The notes under the pieces are model-generated. The model worked only from the letters and a program-made list of their open reading frames with translations. It made no database searches and had not been told where the DNA came from. Positions 1 through 7,047 of a stretch of 64,000 nucleotides of DNA are shown here, piece after piece. Position 1 is the first letter of the stretch. Each line of letters begins with the position of its first letter. Position numbers and translations under genes: made by a program. The DNA lies in the NCBI RefSeq assembly GCF_040096055.1, contig NZ_JBBMFK010000002.1, forward strand, positions 62,001 to 126,000. Reading direction: 5' to 3'. This DNA comes from Pseudoflavonifractor intestinihominis. Its GTDB lineage: Bacteria > Bacillota > Clostridia > Oscillospirales > Oscillospiraceae.

Positions 1-583
1 CTTTCCTCATCGGAATACGCCTTTCTTGCCACAAGCCGTCACCCCCTAATAAAATACAAAATTAAAAAATAGTCTTTATTTGTATTATAGCGAAACTCAA
101 TTGAAATGCAAGCCTGTTCCCAAAAATAAGTCCCCCGGTGAAACACACCGGGGGCATGGTATGATGTTCCCAAGATGCCTGAAGTAATCTTTGCTAACAC
201 TGTGCTAAAACCATCCTGAAAGATGTGGTTATAAACTGCCTCCCAATGCGTTACTCTGACCACATTTTCAGACACAGTGCCACTCGGAACACACGGAAAC
301 ACTGTTCGTAAAAAGTACTATAGAGCAAGCAGAACGGAGCAAAGATAGCTATAAAGCATTAAAAAATAATTTTACCTCTTTATTTATAAGTTTCTGTATA
401 TAGTACCTGTACATCACAATCAAATCTGATTTTCCAGCACAGCATAGCCTGCCTTCCATCGTCTTATATACAAAGAAAAGGAGAAAAAATAAATTTTCTC
501 ACGCCAAGCCCCCCCTTTGTGCTGCCCATGGCCACAGGCACGATGCCTCTAATCAACGGTGCAATCGATCCAAGCAAACGTTT
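1..583. other. Non-coding left edge
   Basis: I see no convincing gene. A hairpin with 9-bp arms CCCCCGGTG/CACCGGGGG (132-154) is followed on the minus strand by a U-rich stretch and could be an intrinsic terminator for a leftward transcript. At 463-479 lies CTTATATACAAAGAAAA, the same sequence that ends the MITE-like elements found further right. Short open frames here have no RBS and no recognisable protein. Confidence 0.5.
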
Positions 584-729
584 CATATTATCATTATATT
601 TTCAGCATATTATTGCTATATTTAATCCATATTGTGACTATTATCGCCATATTATCTGCATATTGTAAAAATCTCTGGCTGTTCTCCCCGCATATTACTC
701 CCATATTATGTCCCTATTTTGCGCATATT
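584..729. repeat. 11-bp-phased CATATT repeat array
   Basis: CATATT or a one-base variant starts at 584, 595 (TATATT), 606, 617 (TATATT), 628, 648, 659, 691, 702, 713 (CCTATT) and 724. Spacings are 11 bp or close to multiples of 11 (20 between 628 and 648, 32 between 659 and 691). Consensus is CATATTATNNN. The phase of one helical turn suggests an array of protein-binding sites on one DNA face rather than coding sequence, because 11 is not a multiple of 3 and no RBS-led frame covers it. Centromere-like parC iterons of segregation systems use 10-12-bp units, but no ParM/ParR genes are visible here. Confidence 0.7.
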
Positions 730-1045
730 GGCCCGTCGCCCCACCCTCTGCATACTATTTTGCCAAAACGTCAAATCCTATCTCGGATGAAAGACTTTTA
801 CTACCCAAAAGTATCATAAACCGTCTCTGATCCTGCGCTGTTACGTATGTGCTTTCCTCCAAGGGTAATATGAAACGCATAAAATCGCGCTATATACTGG
901 CCAAAGCATCATTGCGTTCTCATTGTGCGCCATTCGAGCTCAGCGTGCTCAAGTTGTTTCAAGTTTGCAGTTGCCCGCTCGGTCTTCAAAGTTTTCAGTT
1001 GCAAACCCTGGCAGTCAGCATTCCACAGCTTTCTCTGTTGGCCAG

Positions 1046-1231
1046 CTAAGTTGAAAAACGCAAAAGAAAAGGCGGCCTATGCTCTTCAGCACGGCCACCA
1101 TAAGCAACACGTAGCACCGCAACGGTCTTTGCCTGGTGATCTGGGATATATAAAACACCAGATAGTTGTCCACTGTCATAACCCGCAGGTCGTGCTTTGC
1201 TTCCGGAGTCAGCATCACCTCAATAGCTCAT
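1046..1231 (-). pseudogene. RelE/YoeB-family toxin remnant
   Basis: The ATG at 1231 overlaps the antitoxin stop as ATGA, the usual antitoxin-toxin junction. The expected start MSYEVMLTPEAKHDL is broken by one extra T after codon 3, giving TAT TGA. The middle of the family (about 50 residues) is missing: HDL joins directly to LRVMTVDNYLVFYI. A 2-bp insertion (TATATATCCC for TATATCCC) then puts the recognisable end PDHQAKTVAVLRVAYGG in another frame, which stops at 1046. Two frameshifts and an internal deletion make this a dead toxin. Confidence 0.8.
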
Positions 1232-1530
1232 ACGCCCAGTTCTTTCTGCAGCTCGTCAAATGCCTGTTTTGCCGGGATGGTTTGGCCCGTCTTCATCTGT
1301 GTATATCCTTTTTTCAGCTCCGTATCCAGCTGCTGGCCGGTCATGCGGCTGATATCCAGCGGATGCTCCGGCAGTTCCACCGCAAAGGGCATCCCGCGCT
1401 GGAGGATAATCTGTTTATAGAACATAGTGATGGCATTGGACGCCGTGATACCCAGATCACGAAGAATGGCCTCCGCCTGCTCCTTGATCTCAGGTTCAAT
1501 GCGCGCATATAGGTTCGCAGACTTTGCCAT
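1228..1530 (-). CDS. RelB/DinJ-family antitoxin
   Basis: A 100-residue ribbon-helix-helix antitoxin. The N-terminal part (ANLYARIEPEIKEQAE) forms the DNA-binding strand-helix, and GITASNAITMFYKQIILQRGMPF is the classic DinJ motif. The C-terminal 40 residues would wrap the toxin. ATG at 1530 is preferred over a TTG six bases upstream because AGGAG sits nine bases before it. A promoter (TTGTCC, 16 bp, TATAAA) lies upstream. Its partner toxin downstream is destroyed, so this is an orphan that may survive as an autoregulator, as an anti-toxin against related modules, or simply by recent loss of the toxin. Confidence 0.85.
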   Translation of the reverse strand: MAKSANLYARIEPEIKEQAEAILRDLGITASNAITMFYKQIILQRGMPFAVELPEHPLDISRMTGQQLDTELKKGYTQMKTGQTIPAKQAFDELQKELGV

Positions 1531-1562
1531 ATCCAAGGACTCCTTTCAGGGTTTCATACTTT

Positions 1563-1595
1563 CCTTTGTTTATATCATACTCAATTGTGCGGACA
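1563..1595 (-). promoter_or_regulatory. Probable promoter of the relB-like gene
   Basis: Read on the minus strand: TTGTCC, a 16-bp spacer and TATAAA, ending about 40 bp before the ATG at 1530. Such promoters are normally repressed by the antitoxin itself; I see no clear palindrome that I would name as operator. Confidence 0.45.
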
Positions 1596-1776
1596 AAGCG
1601 GATGGCCTACAGCAATAATATTTAGGGAACCAAAGGGCAATTCTGGAACCTGGCGTCACAGTATCGGGCAGCAGGCATATCCAGGGCAGCTAAGGAGCAA
1701 AGGAGGATGGTCCTGGTCAGCATCTTTTCTTTGTATATAAGAAAACCCCAGATTTTCGCCCGGGGCTTCTAATGGA

Positions 1777-1957
1777 TCAGGTGTTCTTCTGCCCCTTTTT
1801 GACAAGGGCAAGGAACTCTTCCTCGCTCAAATTGCTATTCTTGACGGCATCACTCAACTAATCGTTTTACAGCTTGGGGATTTTTGAGCGTATCCGATAT
1901 ATAGTCAAGTGTTCTTCGGATATCTTCAATCGCTGCCGGTCGATAGAGTATCCTCAT
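1777..1957 (-). pseudogene. ParE/RelE-family toxin remnant (second locus)
   Basis: ATG at 1957 overlaps the upstream antitoxin stop (ATGA). The frame reads MRILYRPAAIEDIRRTLDYI and continues with SDTLKNPQAVKRLVE, the N-terminal third of a ParE-type toxin, and then stops at a TGA after 33 codons. A different frame then gives LSDAVKNSNLSEEEFLALVK, ending at 1777. That stretch does not belong to a ParE fold and looks like the tail of another small gene. The toxin core with its catalytic residues is gone. Confidence 0.65.
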
Positions 1958-2205
1958 TGCGCAACACCCTCAATTATCTGCCAGGCAGTATCTGCATCGA
2001 TTAGGTTTCCAGAATTCTTACCCGCTTCCAGTTCCACAAGCAACTGTTTCATGGCATTTGCCTTCATATACCCGCCATTACTCTCGTTTACGGGGAAGGG
2101 AGGCCCCCCAGCATTGATAGTCTGGGTGAAGGAGAGTCCGCTTTGGGCATAGATATTTTCAATCTGCTCGCGGACTTCCTTAGGCACCGACACGGTATTA
2201 TCCAT
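1954..2205 (-). CDS. DinJ-like antitoxin, internally shortened
   Basis: 83 residues from ATG 2205, with GGGGG upstream; a longer reading has no RBS. The N-terminus MDNTVSVPKEVREQIENIYAQ resembles the RHH region of DinJ antitoxins. The usual motif (TTAFNLFVRQALREGGIPFPV) is shortened to FTQTINAGGPPFPV, as if an in-frame piece had been deleted. The tail has KANAMKQLLVELEAGKNSG and DADTA. The adjacent toxin is a remnant, so this is the second orphan antitoxin within 1 kb. Confidence 0.6.
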   Translation of the reverse strand: MDNTVSVPKEVREQIENIYAQSGLSFTQTINAGGPPFPVNESNGGYMKANAMKQLLVELEAGKNSGNLIDADTAWQIIEGVAQ

Positions 2206-2307
2206 GGTACATCTACCCCCTTTGCTCAAATAATCTATCACATGAACCTCCGAAATACAACCTTTGTAGTTACAATGTGTCCCCAATCAAAACCCTTAGT
2301 TCTCCTT

Positions 2308-2498
2308 CTTAAATACAAAGAAAAGCTGGCGGGGAGTTTCCTTTTGCAGAGCCCCCATCCCCCCTCTCATTTAGGGTTTCTGCTCGACGCCGGATGTTGA
2401 TAGCAACAAACAAATGTCGGGCCGGAAGTCTAAGCCGGGGCCAGGTCGGCCCGGGCAACGGTACATGGCGCACCTTTCTTGTTTTCTTTGTATATAAG
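2308..2498. mobile_element. MITE-like element, copy A
   Basis: About 191 bp bounded by inverted ends CTTAAATACAAAGAAAA and TTTTCTTTGTATATAAG. The inner half (from about 2384) is nearly identical to copy B at 17027-17219, including GATGTTGATAGCAACAAACA. It contains no gene. The ends carry outward GTATATAAG sequences that resemble -10 boxes. Similarity to copy B continues past the right end to about 2570, so the duplicated unit is larger than the inverted-repeat element and is cut off where the methyltransferase gene of the next operon begins. Confidence 0.75.
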
Positions 2499-2609
2499 TC
2501 TCAAATATCGTTACCGCAGAGGCATTACTGTATGAGGGTCATATGTTATTATATTCTTTAAAAATATCGGGCCCGCCATCCGTCCTGCCGATCAAACGGG
2601 CGGTGGTAC

Positions 2610-3452
2610 TCATCCCCGCTGCTGCCCAGTGGGCCTCCACCACACCACGCCGCTGTGATACCGCACCGTCGCCCGCCAGCCGCCCTCCCGGGTGCACACA
2701 AAATGGCGGCACAGGATCTCCCTGGCCGTCTCATCATCCACCGTCCCGGGGGCACAGCGGGCGCACTCCCCCCGGACCAGGGCATCGGTGTCGGGATAGG
2801 AGATCTCCTTTTCAAAGGGTAACACCGCCACATTGGGATCAATGCCCATCTGGTAGAGGACACCCACGAAATAAATGTAATCCTTCCACTCCCAATTTAC
2901 CTGCCCTCCCACCTCATCCAGTTCGTGGATCCAGGCTGTGGCCAGGCCGGTGTTCATGCCCACCACGCACAGTTTATTGGCGGCCCGGTCCATCCGCCGG
3001 AAGCAGTCCGTCAGGTCGGCCTGGCGGTAGAAGCAGTTGTAGCCGAAGACCAGGTCGTACCGCCTCTCCGGGGTAAAGTCCTCCCACTTGGCGTGGAAGG
3101 CGGAGAGGTTGGTCAGCCCCCGCTCCGCCCCCGCCCGGAGGACAAAATCCAGCACATCCCGTGAAATGTCCACACAGGCCACCTCCCGGCACAGCTCCGC
3201 CAGCGTTATGGTATAGCTGCCCCAGCCGGGGCCCAGCTCCAGGGCGGTCTCCACCCCGTGGGCGCGCAGCAGGGGGCGCAGATACGCCAGCACCTGAAGG
3301 GCGGAGGGCTCGGGGGCATAGACCTTCTTCCGAATGAAGGTCCGCCAGAAGTCCTGCTCAGCCCGGTCATCCGTCATGCGTGGCGAGGTGCTGGCCGCCA
3401 CATGCTCCGCCCACCGCCGGGCAAAGTCGGGGATGGGTACGCGTTCCTTCAC
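2610..3452 (-). CDS. Class I SAM-dependent methyltransferase, last gene of the B12-regulated operon
   Basis: 280 residues. GTG at 3452 is chosen because GGAGGTG sits seven bases upstream and the GTGA overlaps the stop of the preceding ATPase. Around residues 60-85, ALELGPGWGSYT is SAM motif I and VACVDIS motif II. The rest is a Rossmann methyltransferase with no clear substrate signature. Translational coupling to an Opp/Nik-type importer under a cobalamin riboswitch suggests it modifies the imported ligand, or makes a metal chelator or corrinoid precursor. That role is inference; the family is large and promiscuous. Confidence 0.75.
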   Translation of the reverse strand: MKERVPIPDFARRWAEHVAASTSPRMTDDRAEQDFWRTFIRKKVYAPEPSALQVLAYLRPLLRAHGVETALELGPGWGSYTITLAELCREVACVDISRDVLDFVLRAGAERGLTNLSAFHAKWEDFTPERRYDLVFGYNCFYRQADLTDCFRRMDRAANKLCVVGMNTGLATAWIHELDEVGGQVNWEWKDYIYFVGVLYQMGIDPNVAVLPFEKEISYPDTDALVRGECARCAPGTVDDETAREILCRHFVCTREGGWRATVRYHSGVVWWRPTGQQRG

Positions 3453-4243
3453 GGTTGGGCACCTCCCTCCCAGTGGGTGTAGGAATAGAGCAGCTCCTTG
3501 GTGTAGGGGTGTACCGGGGCCTCCATCACCTGCTCCCGGCTGCCCACCTCCACCAGCCGTCCACGCTGCATCACACCGATAGTGTGGCTGATCCACCCCA
3601 AAAGTTCAATGTCGTGGGTAATGTAGAGATAGGTAAGACCCAGCTCCTGCTGCAAGTCCCGCAACAGATTCATGATGCTGGCCTGCACCGACACGTCCAG
3701 CATGGAGGTGGGCTCGTCCAGCAGCAGCACCTCGGGCTCCAGCAGCAGGGCCCGGCAGATCACCAGCCGCTGGCCCTCTCCCCCGCTGATCTGGTGGGGA
3801 TAGCGGGAGAGCAGGTAATCGGGTAGTCCCACCTGTCTGAGCGCCGTCTGGATTTTGTCCATGCGGTCCTCTTTTCCCGCCCCCAGATGGTGGATGGCCA
3901 TGACCTCCAGCAGGCTGTCCATGATCCGCATGGAGGGGTCCAGCGAGCCCTCCGGATTCTGAAAGATCACCTGCACGCGGCGGTGATAGGTTTTGCGCTG
4001 TCTGCGGTCAAAGGCGGCCACATCCCTTTCCTCAAAGCAGATGCGCCCGCTGGTGGGTCTGAGCACCCGGGTGATCATACGGGATAGGGTGGTCTTCCCG
4101 CAGCCGCTGTTGCCCACCAGCCCGAAGGTCCTCCCTTTCTCCAGGGCGAAGCTCACCTCATCCACCGCCCGGATGGTGCGGGTCCGAAATACACCGCTGG
4201 AAAAGACCCGGCTGACCTTTTCCAGCTCCAGCACGTTACGCAT
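3449..4243 (-). CDS. ABC transporter ATPase, OppF/DppF/NikE type
   Basis: 264 residues. Walker A is GNSGCGKTT near residue 43, the signature ISGGEGQR near 155, Walker B VLLLDEPTSML near 178, and the switch His is in THD. It pairs with the upstream ATPase to drive import through the two permeases. Its ATG overlaps the previous stop by 8 bp (ATGCGTAA), so the two subunits are translationally coupled. The C-terminal peptide-transporter extension is short compared with the partner ATPase. Confidence 0.9.
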   Translation of the reverse strand: MRNVLELEKVSRVFSSGVFRTRTIRAVDEVSFALEKGRTFGLVGNSGCGKTTLSRMITRVLRPTSGRICFEERDVAAFDRRQRKTYHRRVQVIFQNPEGSLDPSMRIMDSLLEVMAIHHLGAGKEDRMDKIQTALRQVGLPDYLLSRYPHQISGGEGQRLVICRALLLEPEVLLLDEPTSMLDVSVQASIMNLLRDLQQELGLTYLYITHDIELLGWISHTIGVMQRGRLVEVGSREQVMEAPVHPYTKELLYSYTHWEGGAQP

Positions 4244-5177
4244 AGAGAAAGCACCTCACCTTCCCGCCTTCAGGCAGCGGATAGTCTCCCGGCTTCTCCC
4301 GGCCACACCGCTCCCCCGCCTGGCGGCAGCGGGGATAGAAGGGACAGCCGGTGTGCTCCAGCCGCCTGGGGTCCGGGGGCGGTATGGGCACCATGCCCCG
4401 GCTGGGCAGGGCGTGGATCAGCCCCGCCGTATAGGGGTGCCTGGGCCGGTCCATCACCTCCTCCGCCGTCCCCTGCTCAATGATCTGCCCCATGTAGAGC
4501 ACCCGGATATCGTCGCACAACCGGCGGGCCAGAGACAGGTCGTGGGTAATGACGATCATGCTGCTGTGGTACTCAGTATAGATCTGGCGCAGGACGGAAT
4601 AGACCTGATTGCGGATGACCGCGTCCAGGCCCTTGGTGGGTTCGTCGGCGATGACCCAGCCCGGGCGGCAGGCCAGTCCCAGGGCGGATACCAGCCGCTG
4701 ATTCATGCCGCCGCTCATCTGAAAGGGATACTGCCCCAGGATGCGCTCCGGGTCCTCAAACCCGAACCGGCGCAGCATTTCTGCCGCCTGCCGGTTTGCC
4801 TCTCTCCGGTTCCGCCGCCCGTGGGTGGTGATGGACTCGGTGAGCTGGCGGCCCAGCTTCATCACCGGGTCCAGAGACGCATTGGGGTTCTGGGGGATGA
4901 GGCCGATGGCCGCCCCCCGCAGCTTGCGCAGCTGCCGCAGGGGCATGGAGTAGAGCTCCTCCTGACCGAAGAAGCACTTGCCCGTCACCCGGGCGGTATT
5001 GGGCAACAGCCGCAGCAGGGACATGCCCATGACGCTCTTCCCGCTGCCGCTCTCCCCGATGACCCCGGAGATGCGCCCGGCCCAGAAGGTGGTGGACAGG
5101 TCCCGGACGGCATAGACCGGCCCCCGGGCGGTGTCAAAGCACACCGACAGGTTCTGGATTTCAATATCAGGTACCAT
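4236..5177 (-). CDS. ABC transporter ATPase, OppD/DppD/NikD type
   Basis: 313 residues from ATG 5177, which follows AAGGAG; a longer in-frame reading lacks an RBS. Walker A GESGSGKS lies around residue 38, Walker B WVIADEP, and the H-loop VITHD. The signature is MSGGMNQR, with Met in place of the usual Gln or Glu, a variation seen in this subfamily. The C-terminus holds the oligopeptide-transporter extension with clustered cysteines (CPFYPRC and a further Cys), often proposed to bind a metal or Fe-S centre. Two bases separate it from the permease upstream. Confidence 0.9.
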   Translation of the reverse strand: MVPDIEIQNLSVCFDTARGPVYAVRDLSTTFWAGRISGVIGESGSGKSVMGMSLLRLLPNTARVTGKCFFGQEELYSMPLRQLRKLRGAAIGLIPQNPNASLDPVMKLGRQLTESITTHGRRNRREANRQAAEMLRRFGFEDPERILGQYPFQMSGGMNQRLVSALGLACRPGWVIADEPTKGLDAVIRNQVYSVLRQIYTEYHSSMIVITHDLSLARRLCDDIRVLYMGQIIEQGTAEEVMDRPRHPYTAGLIHALPSRGMVPIPPPDPRRLEHTGCPFYPRCRQAGERCGREKPGDYPLPEGGKVRCFLYA

Positions 5178-5179
5178 GC

Positions 5180-6016
5180 TCACAGCTCCTTCACCGAATC
5201 CTGTTTGACGTCCATCCTGTCCCGCAGCAGATCCCCCAACAGATTGACCGACAGGGTAAGCAGGATGATGCAGATACCCGGCGCCCACAGCAGGTGGGGA
5301 GCGCTGCGGAAATACCGGCGGGCGGTGCCGCTGACCATCTCGCCCCAGTCCGGGGTGGGGGGCTGGATGCCCAGGCCCAGATAGCTCAGGCCTGCCACCG
5401 ACAACACCACCCGTCCGATCCGGGTGGTAAACAGGATGATGATGTTGGTGCGGATATTGGGCAGCACGTGGCGGAGAATGATGCGCAGGTGCCCCGCCCC
5501 CAGACAGCGCATGCTCTCCACATACAGCTCGCTTTTAACCTTTAGAACCTCCCCCCGCACCAGGCGGGAGAAACCCACCCAGGAGGTGATGACCAGGGCC
5601 AGGATGATGCTTTTGTTGCCCCGCTCCATGACCCCCACCAGGGCGATCATCAGCACCATGCCGGGCAGGCCCTGAAAGATGTTGGAGACGGCGGTGATGG
5701 CGCCGTCCACCACCCCGCCGCAGTAGCCCGCGGCCACGCCCACCGCCAGTCCCATACACATGGAACAGGCCGTGGCCACCACAGCCAGCAGCAGCGAGGC
5801 TCTGCCGCCGTAAATGACCCGGCTGAGCACGTCCCGGCCCAGGGCGTCGGTGCCCAGGGGGTGGGCCCAGCAGGGGGGCAGCAGCCGGAGTTCCATATGC
5901 ACCTCCAGGGGATCGTAGGGGGCCAGCCAGGGGGCAAAGATGGTCATGAGAACGATGGCCGCCAAGATGAAACAGACGGCCGCCAGCTGGATCTTCTGCT
6001 TTCTGCGCCTTGTCAT
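5180..6016 (-). CDS. ABC transporter permease, DppC/OppC/NikC type
   Basis: 278 residues. A basic N-terminus (MTRRRKQK) is followed by one membrane helix, a periplasmic-type segment with LLPPCWAHPLGTDALGRDVLSRVIYG (the characteristic HPLGTDxxGRD motif of DppC), and five further helices. The EAA-type coupling loop is near residues 170-190 (ESMRCLGAGHLRIILRHVLPN). Its ATG overlaps the DppB-type gene by 4 bp. It forms the membrane channel with that partner. Confidence 0.92.
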   Translation of the reverse strand: MTRRRKQKIQLAAVCFILAAIVLMTIFAPWLAPYDPLEVHMELRLLPPCWAHPLGTDALGRDVLSRVIYGGRASLLLAVVATACSMCMGLAVGVAAGYCGGVVDGAITAVSNIFQGLPGMVLMIALVGVMERGNKSIILALVITSWVGFSRLVRGEVLKVKSELYVESMRCLGAGHLRIILRHVLPNIRTNIIILFTTRIGRVVLSVAGLSYLGLGIQPPTPDWGEMVSGTARRYFRSAPHLLWAPGICIILLTLSVNLLGDLLRDRMDVKQDSVKEL

Positions 6017-6966
6017 GCCTCTCCCCCCTGCAGACGGATTTTGGGATTGACCGCCAGATAGAGCAGGTCAATGGCCAGCGTGATGAGCACAAAGGTGGTG
6101 CCGGTGATGAGCACGTAGCCCTGGATCACCGGGTAGTCCCGGTTCTGGATGGCGGAGAGCACATAGCTGCCCAGACCGGGGATGGCAAAGATGTTTTCGA
6201 TGATGGTGCTCCCTCCCAAAATCCCGCCGAAATAGTTGCCCATCAAGGTGATGATGGGCACCAGAGAGTTGCGGAAGGCGTGCCCCACCATCACCGCCCG
6301 CTGAGACAGTCCCTTGGCGTTGGCCACCACGATATACTGTTCTCCCAGCTGAGCAAGGATGTTCCCCCGGGTGAACCGGGAGGTGGAACCCACATTTGCC
6401 GCGGACAGGGCCACCGCAGGCAGTACCAGGGAGGCCAGCCCCCGGTCCAGGCCGCTGGTGGGCAGCAGGTGGAGCCACTCGGCAAACAGGGTGATGAGAA
6501 ACAGGGCCAGCCAGAAGCCGGGCACCGACAGCAACAGCGTGGACAGCCCCTTGAGCACGGCATCCAGCCATGTGCCGTGGCAGGCCGCCATGAGCACGCC
6601 GCCCCCCACGCCAAAGGCCACCGCCACCAGCATGGCGGCCAGGGAGACCTTCAGGGTAATGGGTAGGCGGGTGAGCAGCTCACTGGCGATGTCCTTGTTT
6701 CCGGTGTAGGACTGGCCCAGGTCGCCGTGGAGCACGTTGTTCAGCCAGTCCAGATACTGGGCGGGCAGAGGTTTGTCCAGCCCCAGCTCGGTGCGCATGG
6801 CCGCCCGGTCAGCCTCCGTGGGAAATTCGATGCCGATGCGGAACAGGGCGTCGTCCACCGGATCGCCGGGGGCGAGCCGCCCCAGCAGGAAGGCCGCCAG
6901 GGAGATGCCCACCAGCACCGGAATGAGCACCAGCAGCCTGCGACCAATGTACTTCAGAATGGTCAT
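6013..6966 (-). CDS. ABC transporter permease, DppB/OppB/NikB type
   Basis: 317 residues with six predicted membrane helices. The N-terminal helix (YIGRRLLVLIPVLVGISLAAF) and the APGDP motif shortly after are typical of DppB. The EAA-like loop VVANAKGLSQRAVMVGHAFRNSLVPI contacts the ATPases. It is preceded by an 80-bp gap holding a strong hairpin that separates it from the binding-protein gene. Confidence 0.92.
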   Translation of the reverse strand: MTILKYIGRRLLVLIPVLVGISLAAFLLGRLAPGDPVDDALFRIGIEFPTEADRAAMRTELGLDKPLPAQYLDWLNNVLHGDLGQSYTGNKDIASELLTRLPITLKVSLAAMLVAVAFGVGGGVLMAACHGTWLDAVLKGLSTLLLSVPGFWLALFLITLFAEWLHLLPTSGLDRGLASLVLPAVALSAANVGSTSRFTRGNILAQLGEQYIVVANAKGLSQRAVMVGHAFRNSLVPIITLMGNYFGGILGGSTIIENIFAIPGLGSYVLSAIQNRDYPVIQGYVLITGTTFVLITLAIDLLYLAVNPKIRLQGGEA

Positions 6967-7002
6967 GGTCCACCCCCTTTACAGTGTGCATCAGGTATGG
7001 AA

Positions 7003-7040
7003 AACAAGCCCCCGCCGTGGGACGGGGGCTTGTTTTTTGC
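7003..7040 (-). terminator. Intra-operon attenuator hairpin between binding protein and permease genes
   Basis: Arms AACAAGCCCCCG and CGGGGGCTTGTT with a short loop, followed on the minus strand by pyrimidine-rich sequence. Located between the substrate-binding gene and the first permease gene. Partial termination here would raise the ratio of binding protein to transporter, a common arrangement in importer operons. Confidence 0.8.
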
Positions 7041-7047
7041 GTATGGG

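Noticed and set aside
39..302. 87-codon minus-strand frame at the left edge
   Set aside because: No RBS, no recognisable protein, overlaps a terminator-like hairpin.
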